Of a stretch of 34,158 bases of DNA, positions 13,001 through 23,287 are shown piece after piece. The translations under genes and the position numbers were made by a program. A model generated the notes under the pieces. It saw only the letters and a list, made by a program, of their open reading frames with translations, ran no database searches and had not been told where the DNA came from. Source of the stretch: Phoronis ovalis (Eukaryota > Phoronida > Phoronidae); assembly GCA_028565635.1 (NCBI GenBank), contig JAOXYB010019959.1:1-34158 (forward strand), read 5' to 3'. Each line of letters starts with the position of its first letter. Position 1 is the first letter of the stretch.

Positions 13001-16000
13001 GAAAGTATAGATCATAAAATTAAATTACAACCTCTTTGTTTGCCATCATTTGCTGCCACCGCCACCTTCTCCAAAGGGCACCCTTAACAGAACTGTTGGT
13101 TAAAGTGTTGTGCAAAGCCTTACGCAAGGTCAGCAAGCGATCATGGAATCCCCACATTCCTGCAACAAAATTAGATAAATACAAGTTAGGGAATAACACT
13201 GCAAACTAGCATGAAATAAATGTTTAAAATAATCACGTGGAAATCGAAATGATAAGAGTAAAAGAAATAAAAGACATATTACACATTAAATGTCACAAAT
13301 TCTGCTTACTCACCCAGAGATGCGGCATGCAGCAGACAATTTCCATCCCCTGTTGTGGCGAGAGGCCATAATCTTTGACAAGCTCCTAGATCTGCCCACC
13401 AATTCAGTCGACCTATATAACAATAATTAACATTTAATTGATTTTAAAGAAACATTTTTTCAATACACTTGCGTGGGTGCTTAAGAAGACGAGGTAGACA
13501 ATAATTTTGGAGAGAATATCTTCCCAGATTCCACTAAAGCTCATTTTGCAAGCTACAATTATTTGTTACTTTGTCTAATTATTTCCCTTGGTGAAAAAAA
13601 AGTTAAGTAAAATGTGTGATAAGAAATAAAGAAACACAATTTACATTATATCATGTCACTGTCTACCCGCTGGAGAGGAGTTGTCATTATAAATTATGTC
13701 GAATCCAAAAGGAATTCAAAAACCTACAGGCACGAAATAAGTGAGCTGCAAAATGAACTGAATCATTTTTAACAATTCACCGCATTTCATAGATCATAAT
13801 CATCAATCAAACTATTTGAGCGTGTATTTGTGTGTGTGTGTGTTATATTGTGTTCATAATTAATGTGGAGAACTGTGGGATTCATAGGGCATATGCAGAT
13901 AGCTATTAATTAGAAATCATATTTTTTTCAAATAGAAAAGCTTGTTTAAAAAGAACTTTAGTGGGGGAGTAAACTGGTCTTCCACAATCACTTATTGTTC
14001 TTCAACTCGAAGTTTGGAGAAAATCTTACCAGCCTGTTCCAAGGAGACCATGGTAGAAGTTTCAATGAGATCCTTTTCTAGAAAAGCTCTTAAATCTGAT
14101 GGATGCATAGTGAGGTTGGGTAGTACAAATGTATATTCTGGTGTCTCAACTAAATAATGTCTGTCCTCGTCAGATTCCTTCAAATCATGACTGACCAGAC
14201 TTCTCGCCTGATTTACTATCATGACATTATCAGTTGCTCTGGAAATGCCTCTTTTTAGTCTTTTCTGTTTATCTGAAAAAAAACAGTGATAACATGAACA
14301 GAGGTTAGTAATTTAACAAGCAACAAAATAAATACAATAACAGGGCTTGGTGTATTAACAGTCTACAAGGAAATAAAAGGTGTAGCCAGGTTGAATTCAA
14401 AAATTTACATTCAATTAATATGGTTCATTATAGTTGATTTTCGAAGTATGCTGAGCTCTGCTACAATAAAAAACTAATACTGGTTTGTAACAGTTACATA
14501 CTAGATGTTTTTGACATGATCACAACTTAGTCTTCCAAAGAATTGCCGTAGAATCTCAGAATCTGAATTCTAAAAGTATCTAAATAAGGAGTAGAACATT
14601 CAGACAAAGGAAATGCTGCTGGTGTAGACAGAAATTTGCTTCATCCCTAACTACAGTTTTATAAGAATATATGCACAATTTCAAGAACACTGTCATTCAG
14701 CCTATTTCTGGGGTAAAATTGCACATTATGTAGGTAATTATGTTTCAAAAGAATACACCAGGTAAATTTTACTATGAGAAGAATATAATCCGAGCATGTC
14801 AATTATAATTATTGTTCTGTCAACACAAACATTTTCGATGTCATTATACAGTGTCACAAACCGGTATTTTTTGGATGTGCACCAGAGCTTGAAAACTCCA
14901 GTTCAATCAATTTCAATTGTTAAAAACATGTACCTATTATACTGCATACCCTCGGTTAATAGAAGCATACCATTTATTGATAATGTTCAAGCAATTATAA
15001 AATCGAGCAGCTCAACCTCTAATTCACTACCAGTTAAATATCTTGTGCAGGCACATCCCTGCTGATTTCAAGAATATCGTGTTATTACACACCCTCAAGA
15101 TAAATCACAAATTAGCCCACAAATTAAATTTTGATTTAAAAAAAGCTGTTACATCTTATTCAGTTTTTATTAACATGTAGGCATTAGACAAAACTAAAAT
15201 TAAAATGCCATGCACTAAAAAAACAGACAGAAAAATTACATGACATGTAAATATTCTGATGCAGGTGTACTCCTAACATAATCTCATCCAAGTGTGCACT
15301 TGTGCCAACTATTATCTATTTTATTTGGGCAAAGATTCTTAATGCTTCAAAAGTATCATGAATGATGCATTTTATGTCTAGATTTCCCATAAACAAGGAG
15401 ATCTTTAAATAACAAACTAGGAATTTATGATTTCAAAGTTTTTAACATTTAATTTTTAACAAAATTTTAGGAGAATATCTAATATATATTGAGCTAGCCA
15501 TCAAAAAGAGATTTGATGTACCCAGAAAAGTGATTAACTCTCCCACTGCATGAGATATTGTCTTTATTATTTGGACTGGTCCATGTCACAAGCCTGTGAG
15601 TGACGGACTCATTTCAAATGGCATATTTAGGGGCTTGTTTAACCCTATCTTCCTAAATGATCACACACTCTTTCCACAAGGGCCATCCCAGGAGTCATAA
15701 ATCTATAGTACATATAAGAGGCTGTCATATTACTCTTTCTTGCCGATTGGCCCTTGCCTCGTTTAAGGGTTGGAGTACATATATTTACTAATAACAGCAA
15801 AACTAGAATCCTACAAAAAGCATTCAAAAGAGTAATCTTATACATTGTCTAATGAAGTAATTATTGTTTAAAAATAATATATCACAATTGAGGTCTGATG
15901 TAATTGAATAACATCGTAACATATGCTACAAATCTATATCTCGCTAAATAAAACACATTCAGCTGTTATTGATTTTAGCAAATCTTATTTATTATTCAAC

Positions 16001-18609
16001 TAAACTGTATATAACATATACTGAGATTATACTTTCCCCTTTTAATGTGTGTAATGCCAACACAATTATTTCCAATTTTTTTAAGAATGTTTGTATACTG
16101 AGCCAACAGAATGCATTCCAGTAAAGGTTGTTTTTACAGTGTAAAATATATAGAGGCTTCACACCAACTCATCCCTTGAGCACAAACAACTCTCCTCAGA
16201 CTACAATCTATTACCTAACTAAACTGTGTAAAAGATCTTGCCTAATAAAGTCAAATATGTAAGTTTCAATACTCAGGAAAATATAAATAGTAAACTCATA
16301 ACTTTGAACTTGACAGTTTTTTCTTTGTGGATTCAATGACAGCAAATTATAGAAGTATTCATTTGCTAAAATTTAAAAAATGAAACAAAAAATTACTTTG
16401 AAATTATGAATACATAATAAAAAGGTGAAATGACTAACTATATTTGTTCGTTAAATTTAAGCTTGCAAAACATGCACAAGTCTACAAACTAGTACCAGGT
16501 ACCTATATGCTATATGCTACCATTAGTCTGTTCCATTCCCTGCAGCGGTTCAGATTTAACAGACCTTAAAATTTGCAACAAATTACAAACCTTTGATATG
16601 TTACTGCAGTACCTGGCTAATATCTGCTCAGAACTCCTATTTTTTTTTGTACCGGATTACTTTCTGGGTTTGTAACTGCTCTTGAAGCACTCTCAAACCT
16701 TTGTGGTACATTTGGAGACTTTTAAGTTAAAAAACATTCCTGTTATAGGCATTTTTTCTACTTTTATATGTTACCTAATAATTGTACAATAAAACTGATG
16801 GTCAGTAGATACATTTCCCAAGAATTTAGCATTATATTATAGTGTTTTCAATTCCCATCTAACATTTCTTACCTTCTAAATATTTGTAAATATTAATTAC
16901 AACTGCAGGAAACAATACAAGCTATATTTTCTAATTTTTAAATGCAGCTTCAGAGACATAGTCTCTGAGATACATCATTTATTAGGACATTGATTTTATT
17001 CAATCTGTGTTTGTTGATAAAAATATGACAGCTTTTACTCTTGCAGCATAACACTACAGGAATTTTGTTAATACTCCAATAGGTAGTAAGCAATAGCAAA
17101 TAATATCATAATTGCACAAAACCTTTTGTCTTAATAGGTCCTTAGAAGATTGACAGTGACAAGCTAAGTTATAAACCAGCATATACTTTCACCTGCAGGT
17201 TAATTTTTTTTAATAACTTAGGTGTGTCAGACAAAGGTCAAGAGTATGAGAGGATGGGTTTCACTAATAACACACCTTTTAACAGCCTATAAAAAAGATT
17301 CTAATATATATTTAATACTTATTATCAGTATAAACTGACTGCAGTATTAATACGAAGCACGAAATACAACCTTGACTCAACAAACATCCACAGATAAATG
17401 TACAGCACTAACATTGCATAACTTTGATAAATATTTTACAACAATATGACAGTAATGTTAAGTGTTTTCTATATGACTATTTCAATTTCCTTTTGAAGAC
17501 CATTTTATTAGTCAGTGGTGGACTTCTACTCATATATAGTGCTTGAATGCATTAATATATGTGAAAGTCCAGGGGTCACTACTTACCAAAAAAAAGGTAG
17601 AGATGTGAGGTCTAAGATCAAAAGCCCTAAATTACCCAAAGGTAATAATTGTATTCCAAAAACAAATAAAACACAATTCTGGAATGCATTACCCTGCGAC
17701 AAATAATTATTTATTGAAAATATATACCCCACTGTAAAAAGTTATTTACAAAAAAAAACATGGTAAAAAGTGTAAAATAAAGACAAAAAAGATACCCCAT
17801 AGTAAAAGTTGGAACCCATGAGGCAGCATATATACAGTCACCTGGAGATTAAAGGGCAACACTTTCACTTACAATCATCAACAGCATTCGTTTTCTGTAA
17901 TCTTGGTCTGACTAGAGGTACTGCACTGTCTTTAGATGACTGTGATTGCATTTTATTATCATCTTTTGTTGGTGTTGCTCCTCGTTTAAGAGATTCATAT
18001 GTTTTAATAGCATCTTCAATGTTCCATCTTGTACCTGAAGTGATTAATGAAGATTGCTTTAATATAGGGTATGTAATATGTAATTTGATACATCAGCCAC
18101 TAAAGGTAAACTGAAACAGAAGACCTTGTTCAAATTTTAAAAAGAATTTTTTAGTTCAGTATTACATGCCATAGAAATTACCTTTCTGATGGTCTAAATC
18201 ATGTGTCTAAAAAAAGCGGAAAAATGTTTCATTCATAAATTTTCTACATAATTCAGCCAATAAACCACAGATTATAAATATTTCACTAAATAATGGAGAA
18301 ATATCTTAACATAACAATACATAGATAGTTAAATTACATACACTGTAGTTAAGTGCACTTCACTTTAAGTCATTTCAACAGAGGAGAGGACACAGTTCGT
18401 ATACCACATACAGGATGATGATTCGAGCGAGGTGGAAAGATATATGTTCTGTGTGAAATTTGAAAAAGGTGGGGGGGGGGGGCAGTTAGCAGGGTCCATC
18501 ATCATAAAACAATTTGTGTAGAACAATGGTTCTTACTTTCAAGCAGATCTCTTGCAAGCCCAGGATCAGATCCCGTCACGGCTATAAATTCTGATAATTT
18601 GTTGTCCAT
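10044..18609 (-). CDS. OTUD7: OTU-domain deubiquitinase OTUD7/Cezanne, complete, 8 coding exons
   Basis: A cysteine protease that cleaves polyubiquitin; the vertebrate family prefers Lys11-linked chains. Coding exons in transcript order: 18609-18537, 18034-17873, 14272-14030, 13412-13314, 13159-13032, 12671-12544, 12253-11961, 11731-10044. They join in phase into 937 residues (human OTUD7A about 926, OTUD7B 843). The start ATG has an in-frame TAA two codons upstream. Residues 1-40 are the UBA-like domain ([12 protein letters not shown]). The OTU domain follows: [34 protein letters not shown], then GDGNCLLHA with the catalytic Cys at about 185. [11 protein letters not shown] and [10 protein letters not shown] come next, the latter with the catalytic His at about 358. 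[19 protein letters not shown] closes the catalytic core. After it come a polybasic segment (about 483-526), a charged helical stretch (about 574-608), and two A20-type zinc fingers with identical C-x4-C-x11-C-x2-C spacing (Cys 611/616/628/631 and 898/903/915/918). The intron 5 donor is weak (GTTGTA). Orthology to OTUD7A versus OTUD7B is not resolved. Confidence 0.96.
14273..17872 (-). other. Large OTUD7 intron 2, nothing identified
   Basis: This 3.6-kb intron separates the UBA-like exon pair from the OTU exons. It is AT-rich. I see no second gene, no long inverted repeat and no recognisable mobile element coding sequence in it. Confidence 0.6.
18471..18482 (+). repeat. G12 homopolymer in OTUD7 intron 1
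   Basis: An uninterrupted run of twelve G bases that is intronic in OTUD7 (C12 in the transcript). Length is likely to be variable and prone to sequencing error. Confidence 0.9.
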
Positions 18610-18648
18610 AATTTACACTTCTTTAATTGAACAGCTTCCAATTCATTG
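18610..18648 (-). other. OTUD7: OTUD7 5' UTR part of the start-codon exon
   Basis: Minus-strand TTTTTTGTAG ending at 18649 is a good splice acceptor. The 39 bases after it carry an in-frame TAA before the start codon and so cannot be coding. This implies at least one upstream noncoding exon. Confidence 0.6.
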
Positions 18649-18649
18649 C

Positions 18650-20806
18650 TACAAAAAATATACACACAACATGACTTGACAAATAAAACAAGTTTTAAAC
18701 ACAGCGTTAATATATTGTTTTCCAAGGATACCATGTTCTAGGTTCATAGCTAGGCATATTCAGATGAAAAACTATGCTCAGTGATCAAACATGACTAGAG
18801 AAAGCAGCCTTTAAAATAACACATTATTAAACAGCAGCTTGAAGAAAAATTATCTTCATCAACTCTGCATGTGGAAATAGATCCATTGTGATATATCATA
18901 AATTTATTTATGAAATTGCAAACAGGTCATTGGTAATAAGGACAACATTTCGTTTACTTCTTTCAGGCTTGTCATTAATCTGATACTGATCACCAATTGG
19001 TATTAACCTATTTCCTCTATCATTCTCCAATAATCGTATAATTGTCATAAGCATTTCAAAATTCAATAATTTTTTATGCAAACAGTTTCATATTTTCAGT
19101 ACTTAGTATCTGTCCTCGCAGCAACAAATGTGGTAAACTAATTATAGTTGTCTTATAACCTGCGTTCTCTTATAGTTTACCAAAGCAGAAGTATACCACA
19201 CCAGTGCCTTCTTCTTAATATAATAACCACTATATAAAAAATGATGAACTATAATTATGGATGCAACTACAAAATGCCTTAAGTTATGACCATGCCTTGC
19301 TGTCAAGTTGTTGATAAAATTTGTATACATTATATGCTTATGTGATAAAGTAAGAATCTGAATGAAATCATTGTTCAAAATGTTTTATACATTTAAAGCA
19401 CTTATAACTGGCATCTTCAAGCAGGGCATATATGTTTCATACCCCATTTATAATGTTTACAACTTTTACTGTAAACGTTAAGCTGAGTATATAATTAATA
19501 TGAAGATAGTAATTTCTATTTTTATTATGTATTGACTGCGTGTTAATAGGATATATAACCAGTATGTTTTCTAGTGTGTAATGAGCACCTGATACACCCA
19601 CACACATATGTATACACACCTGATTCCAAGACTAGTTATGAGTCGTACAGCTAACTAAACCCATAATTAACTCCAGGTAATTTAATCAAATCAGTATCTA
19701 TTAATTAAGAAATATTTAGCCAGCTCTGAAGCTTAAATATTTCTATGTTATTTTTACTGCATTATAAATAGTTGAGTATGTGAAAGAAATGTGTTAAGTT
19801 AAGTAGCCAAAGGTCCAATATTGGTGCAACTTTTCCATTTTACGAAACGGAGCTACTTCTGCTCTAGTTCAATACATGCGATAACTAAAATAAATATAAA
19901 CAGTGTAGTACCATGATACTATGTTAGGCAGCCATGGAACTAAGAACAGAATAGTGTATGCATTACATCTTCAGGCCACAGGCCCTTCGATACAAATTCT
20001 GTACAATACATAAATATAGTAGAGTTCTACCTATATCGTTTCCAGACTACTGTCGTACTGACACCCATAATGATAATGGCAGATTAAAAAGCTTCACAAA
20101 CTAGGCACCGATCATCAGTTTATTAATCGAGTTCTCTCATTTTGTATTTCATCATTCAGCATTCGGAAGACCGAACTTGAATGAAAAACAATATTAAATA
20201 CTTACTGATAGACAGAAGTGGGATTTCATTCCCGGTCTCACTCACAATCGCAGTTAATAAAAATCAGAATTCGAATGGAATCGTGGAGTATGGATCTTAA
20301 TTTTAGTGCTTAATTATTGCCATCGAGGTAGCTTCACTTACCATGCTCATAGGCGTAAACTTTTAAGTCGTCACCCAAGCGCAAATCGTCTTACATTAAA
20401 TGTCAACAGTCCTTTTTAAAGGTAAATCCTTGATTATTATTCTGGAATACCTTTTAATGAATCATCCTCAGTTGTAACATTTTAAACCGGATGTCCCAAA
20501 GTGCATGTAAATTGACCTATTTAATCCAACTAGGTCACGCTTGGTCCCCTCATTGCTATACGGTAGGTGGCTCCAGCTGTCAGAAAACAGGTCCAGGTGG
20601 ATCTCTATTTTGCTCATTATTTGGGGGAGCTTTAATCTGGAGAGTATATTTCATGTCAATGGAAATTATGCAGCAATTAAAAAAATAACAAAAAATCTCA
20701 TAATTGTTTATTTTCCACAATCATCAAGCTTCTTTGGTATAAAACATAAAATCCCTTTTTGTTCCTCAATTTCAAAATAGAAAAAATACCAGGGATCAGA
20801 GACATT
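18650..20806. other. OTUD7 upstream region: 5' UTR intron and probable promoter
   Basis: No coding exon is seen. Two strong minus-strand donors could end a noncoding first exon: GTAAGTG after base 20342 and GTAAGTAT after base 20206. CpG dinucleotides are noticeably denser between about 20260 and 20400 than in the flanks, which favours a transcription start there. The choice between the donors is a guess without transcript data. Confidence 0.3.
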
Positions 20807-20873
20807 CTAATTAAAATCAGTAGTTAGTTATCGCTCCCTTACTTATTATCTGCTATTCTTTTTTCCCGTTAAT
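20807..20873 (+). repeat. Left arm of the inverted repeat
   Basis: 67 bases, starting CTAATTAAAATCAGTAG and ending CCCGTTAAT. The first 32 bases match the right arm exactly and the inner half matches with a few indels. Similarity stops abruptly at both the outer and inner limits. Confidence 0.85.
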
Positions 20874-20912
20874 TACACCCCATTTTGGGTTACCCAAATG
20901 GGTTATAATTAA
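20870..20912. repeat. Short hairpin next to the left arm
   Basis: TAATTACACCCCATTTTGGGT and the downstream ACCCAAATGGGTTATAATTA are near-perfect inverted copies with almost no loop. The hairpin overlaps the inner end of the left arm and may belong to the 5' leader of the element. Confidence 0.6.
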
Positions 20913-22153
20913 AAAGAATGAAATAGAGAACGTTAACGAGGCTGCTGATGAACACACGTTTTGCACAGAGCTGCGACAATTTATCCTTTTTAACATCTTT
21001 TAAAAGTCTTCTTACCTTTTAAAAGTATATTACCATCTTAAATAAGAATTATAGATGTCACATATGAGTATTTTAATATAGTTGAGTTTGACAGTTTTAA
21101 ATATTTTATGGTTTTAACCGGTTTTAAGACAGTCAATTCGGTGTCAGGCTGTTTCCCGCCATTATTGATTTGCATTGGCGGTTCGACTATAGACATACAG
21201 TACCCCATCTGTCACTTTTTTTACTAGAACTTATATCTTTTAACACAATAACCCTAGCCATTTTCTCGGGTCTCTTAGTGACGTGTCTTAACTGAAACTC
21301 TGGTCGGCCCAGAGGACAATAACTTACTATATATCTTTTATTCTTATTGTATTACACGTCACCCCTGCTTAGGTTGTATCCTTGCTTAGTAATTTATATA
21401 CACCAGTGATATTTTCATGTCGTGTACCACACTGCATTATAGGATGGCATTAACAGGATATGGCATTGTACTTCCAGCTTTGTTGCTAGCACTATGCTTT
21501 GTACCAAGAGAGTTATCTACCTATAAGTGGGAGTTTAACATTGATAATGAATCCTTCAAGTTCTGTAGTAATAGTTTCGTTGAAAATGTACCAAATCTAA
21601 TACTAAGTATCCAATCTAAAGATAGACCAATGTATAACGTAAATATCAAATCTGATCTCAGTAGAAATAGTCTTGTTATAATATTACTTATTGGTGGTGA
21701 CATTCAAACAACCCAGGTCCTACCCCTAAATATCCATGTAGCCTATGTATGAAAAATGTAACTTCCAGACAGATAGCCATCTGTTGTGATGCTTGTGACC
21801 AATGGATACATATCAAATGTGCTAACATCACAAATAACTAATATATTGAATTACCAAACTCCTCCTGCACCTGGATATACAATAGATGTGGATTACCAAA
21901 GTTCTCGGATGGTTTCTTTGAAGATCACTCTATAGCTTCAGTCAGTAATCCCTTTGATCCTATAAGCTCTGATGAAGAAGATATCCCGGGCACTATAGCA
22001 ACACAAAGTTATATCCCTCATCCAAATAAAACTGCAAATCTAGGCCCCAAATGAAAAATCCCAAAAATAAAACTCTTAAATATCAATTGTTGTAGTCTGA
22101 AGAGTATTAACAAGAGAGCAGAATTTGCATGTCTAGTAAATCAACAAAATCCT

Positions 22154-22379
22154 GACATTATAGTAGGTAAAGAATCACATCTTAGTACTGACTTCAGTAG
22201 TGGTGAGATATTCCCTCCCAACTATGAAGTATATCGTGAAGATAGAAACTGTAATGCTGGGGAGCTGTTTGTGGCAGTAAATACTGACATTGTAGTAGGT
22301 ACAGAATCACATCTTAGTACTGACTTCAGTAGTGGTGAGATATTCCCTCCCAACTATGAAGTATATCGTGAAGATAGAA
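22154..22379 (+). repeat. 132-bp in-frame tandem duplication in the endonuclease
   Basis: The sequence from 22154 repeats from 22286 with a 132-base (44-codon) period and only two differences noticed at the start of the second unit. A third partial copy of the same sequence resumes right after the gap at 22480, corresponding to 22248 in the first copy. Confidence 0.85.
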
Positions 22380-22479
22380 NNNNNNNNNNNNNNNNNNNNN
22401 NNNNNNNNNNNNNNNNNNNNNNNNNNNNNNNNNNNNNNNNNNNNNNNNNNNNNNNNNNNNNNNNNNNNNNNNNNNNNNN
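22380..22479. other. Assembly gap of exactly 100 N
   Basis: A run of 100 N, the conventional placeholder for a gap of unknown size. The sequence on its left ends exactly where the sequence on its right would continue from an earlier copy of the 132-base unit, so the true locus may be shorter, with no missing bases. Confidence 0.95.
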
Positions 22480-22947
22480 ACTGTAATGCTGGGGAGCTGT
22501 TTGTGGCAGTAAATACTGACATTGTAGCTGTACGTCAGATAAAGTTTGACGCTGATTGTGAGATAGTTTGGATAAGAATTCAGTTTGGTAATTTAAAATC
22601 AATCCTAGTGGGTAGCTACTACAGACCCCCAGATAGTTCTAATGATAAACCTCTACATGCCTTGAGAGAGTCACTTGATAAGATTTTCGGCAATAACACA
22701 GCTTTACCTAGTATAATCCTGGCTGGAGAAATAGAAATGTCAGATTATTAACGGGAGAAAGGAGAGCATATAAGTAATGGGAGCGATAACTAACTACTGA
22801 TTTTAATTAGCATGGGTACATCAAAGGGATATGTCACTGGTGGATGACTGCAGGACCATTGTACATTTGGTCTGCATGAATTGTGATTACAGTATGTTGC
22901 AACAAATTGATCTTTATAAAATAAACTTCATAGTTTGACAGAAATGA

Positions 22948-23287
22948 CAGGCCTACCTAACCAGCGTAGACTCGAACTGTCAATCCCTTCAAACACTTTT
23001 TCCAGGTTTCGCACCGAAATTCCTGCTACTCTAACCGTCGTTTCCGTAGACTCGTGCATGTTGCTAGGAACTCGTACAGGTTGCCAGAGACTCAAACACT
23101 TGTCGAACAGCAGGTCCGAATCTCCGGAAATCTGTACTTGTTCCTGGCAACTTGTGCGAGTCTACAAAAACAACGGTTCGAGTAGCAGGAATTTCCATGT
23201 AAAACCCGGAAAAGGGGTTCGAATGGTAGGAAACAGGTGCGCGAGTATGGATTGACAGTTCGAGTCTACGCTGGTTAGGTAGGCCTG
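22948..23287. mobile_element. 340-bp foldback / MITE-like element
   Basis: The outer 39 bases of each end (22948-22986 and 23249-23287) are perfect inverted complements, beginning CAGGCCTACCTAACC. The interior continues as an imperfect stem: 22992-23056 pairs with about 23157-23217, so nearly the whole element can fold on itself. It is much richer in CpG than its neighbourhood and contains many variants of GTTCGAG/CTCGAAC. It has no coding capacity; the open frame across it is a by-product. Flanks show no exact target-site duplication (AATGA on the left, AATAA on the right). Superfamily unassigned. Confidence 0.85.

Larger units (their letters stand above)
21417..22770 (+). pseudogene. Decayed LINE reading frame: 2A-like, PHD-like and APE endonuclease parts
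   Basis: The frame opens at 21417 with a hydrophobic start (YGIVLPALLLAL) and reaches GGDIQT at 21693-21710. One base earlier in phase, NPGP is read at 21710-21721: a 2A-type motif split by a single-base frameshift. The new frame continues with a zinc-finger-like part (YPC, then CCDACDQWIHIKC, then NRCG), as in a PHD finger, and meets stop codons in two places (about 21838 and 22052). An endonuclease/exonuclease/phosphatase-like segment follows (LNINCCSLKS, ESHLSTDF, YYRPPDSS, IILAG) and stops at the point where the family continues GDFN. The reverse transcriptase is missing. A 132-base duplication and the assembly gap disrupt the endonuclease. Such domain content is known in CR1/L2/Crack-type elements; the exact clade cannot be assigned here. 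Confidence 0.8.
20807..22810 (+). mobile_element. Non-LTR retrotransposon 5' portion enclosed by inverted repeats
   Basis: The two ends are inverted repeats (20807-20873 and 22747-22810) whose outer 32 bases are identical. Between them is the front part of an APE-type non-LTR retrotransposon: a 5' noncoding stretch, a decayed reading frame with a 2A-like junction and a PHD-like finger, and the N-terminal part of an endonuclease. No reverse transcriptase, 3' tail or poly-A is present, which is the reverse of the usual 5'-truncated LINE copy. No clean target-site duplication is visible; the short string CAT occurs near both outer edges but is not flush on the left. It could be a TIR element carrying a LINE piece, or a LINE fragment with an inverted copy of its own end. 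Confidence 0.75.

Noticed and set aside
20491-20780. Overlapping small frames left of the LINE structure
   Set aside because: No splice context, no domain and no codon bias; treated as noise.
23214-23226. GGTTCGAAT as a tRNA T-loop
   Set aside because: The word is one of many GTTCGAR variants in the foldback element, and no acceptor stem or anticodon arm fits around it.
22935-23255. 106-residue open frame across the foldback element
   Set aside because: The composition is that of the palindromic repeat, its mirror frame is similar, and no domain is seen.
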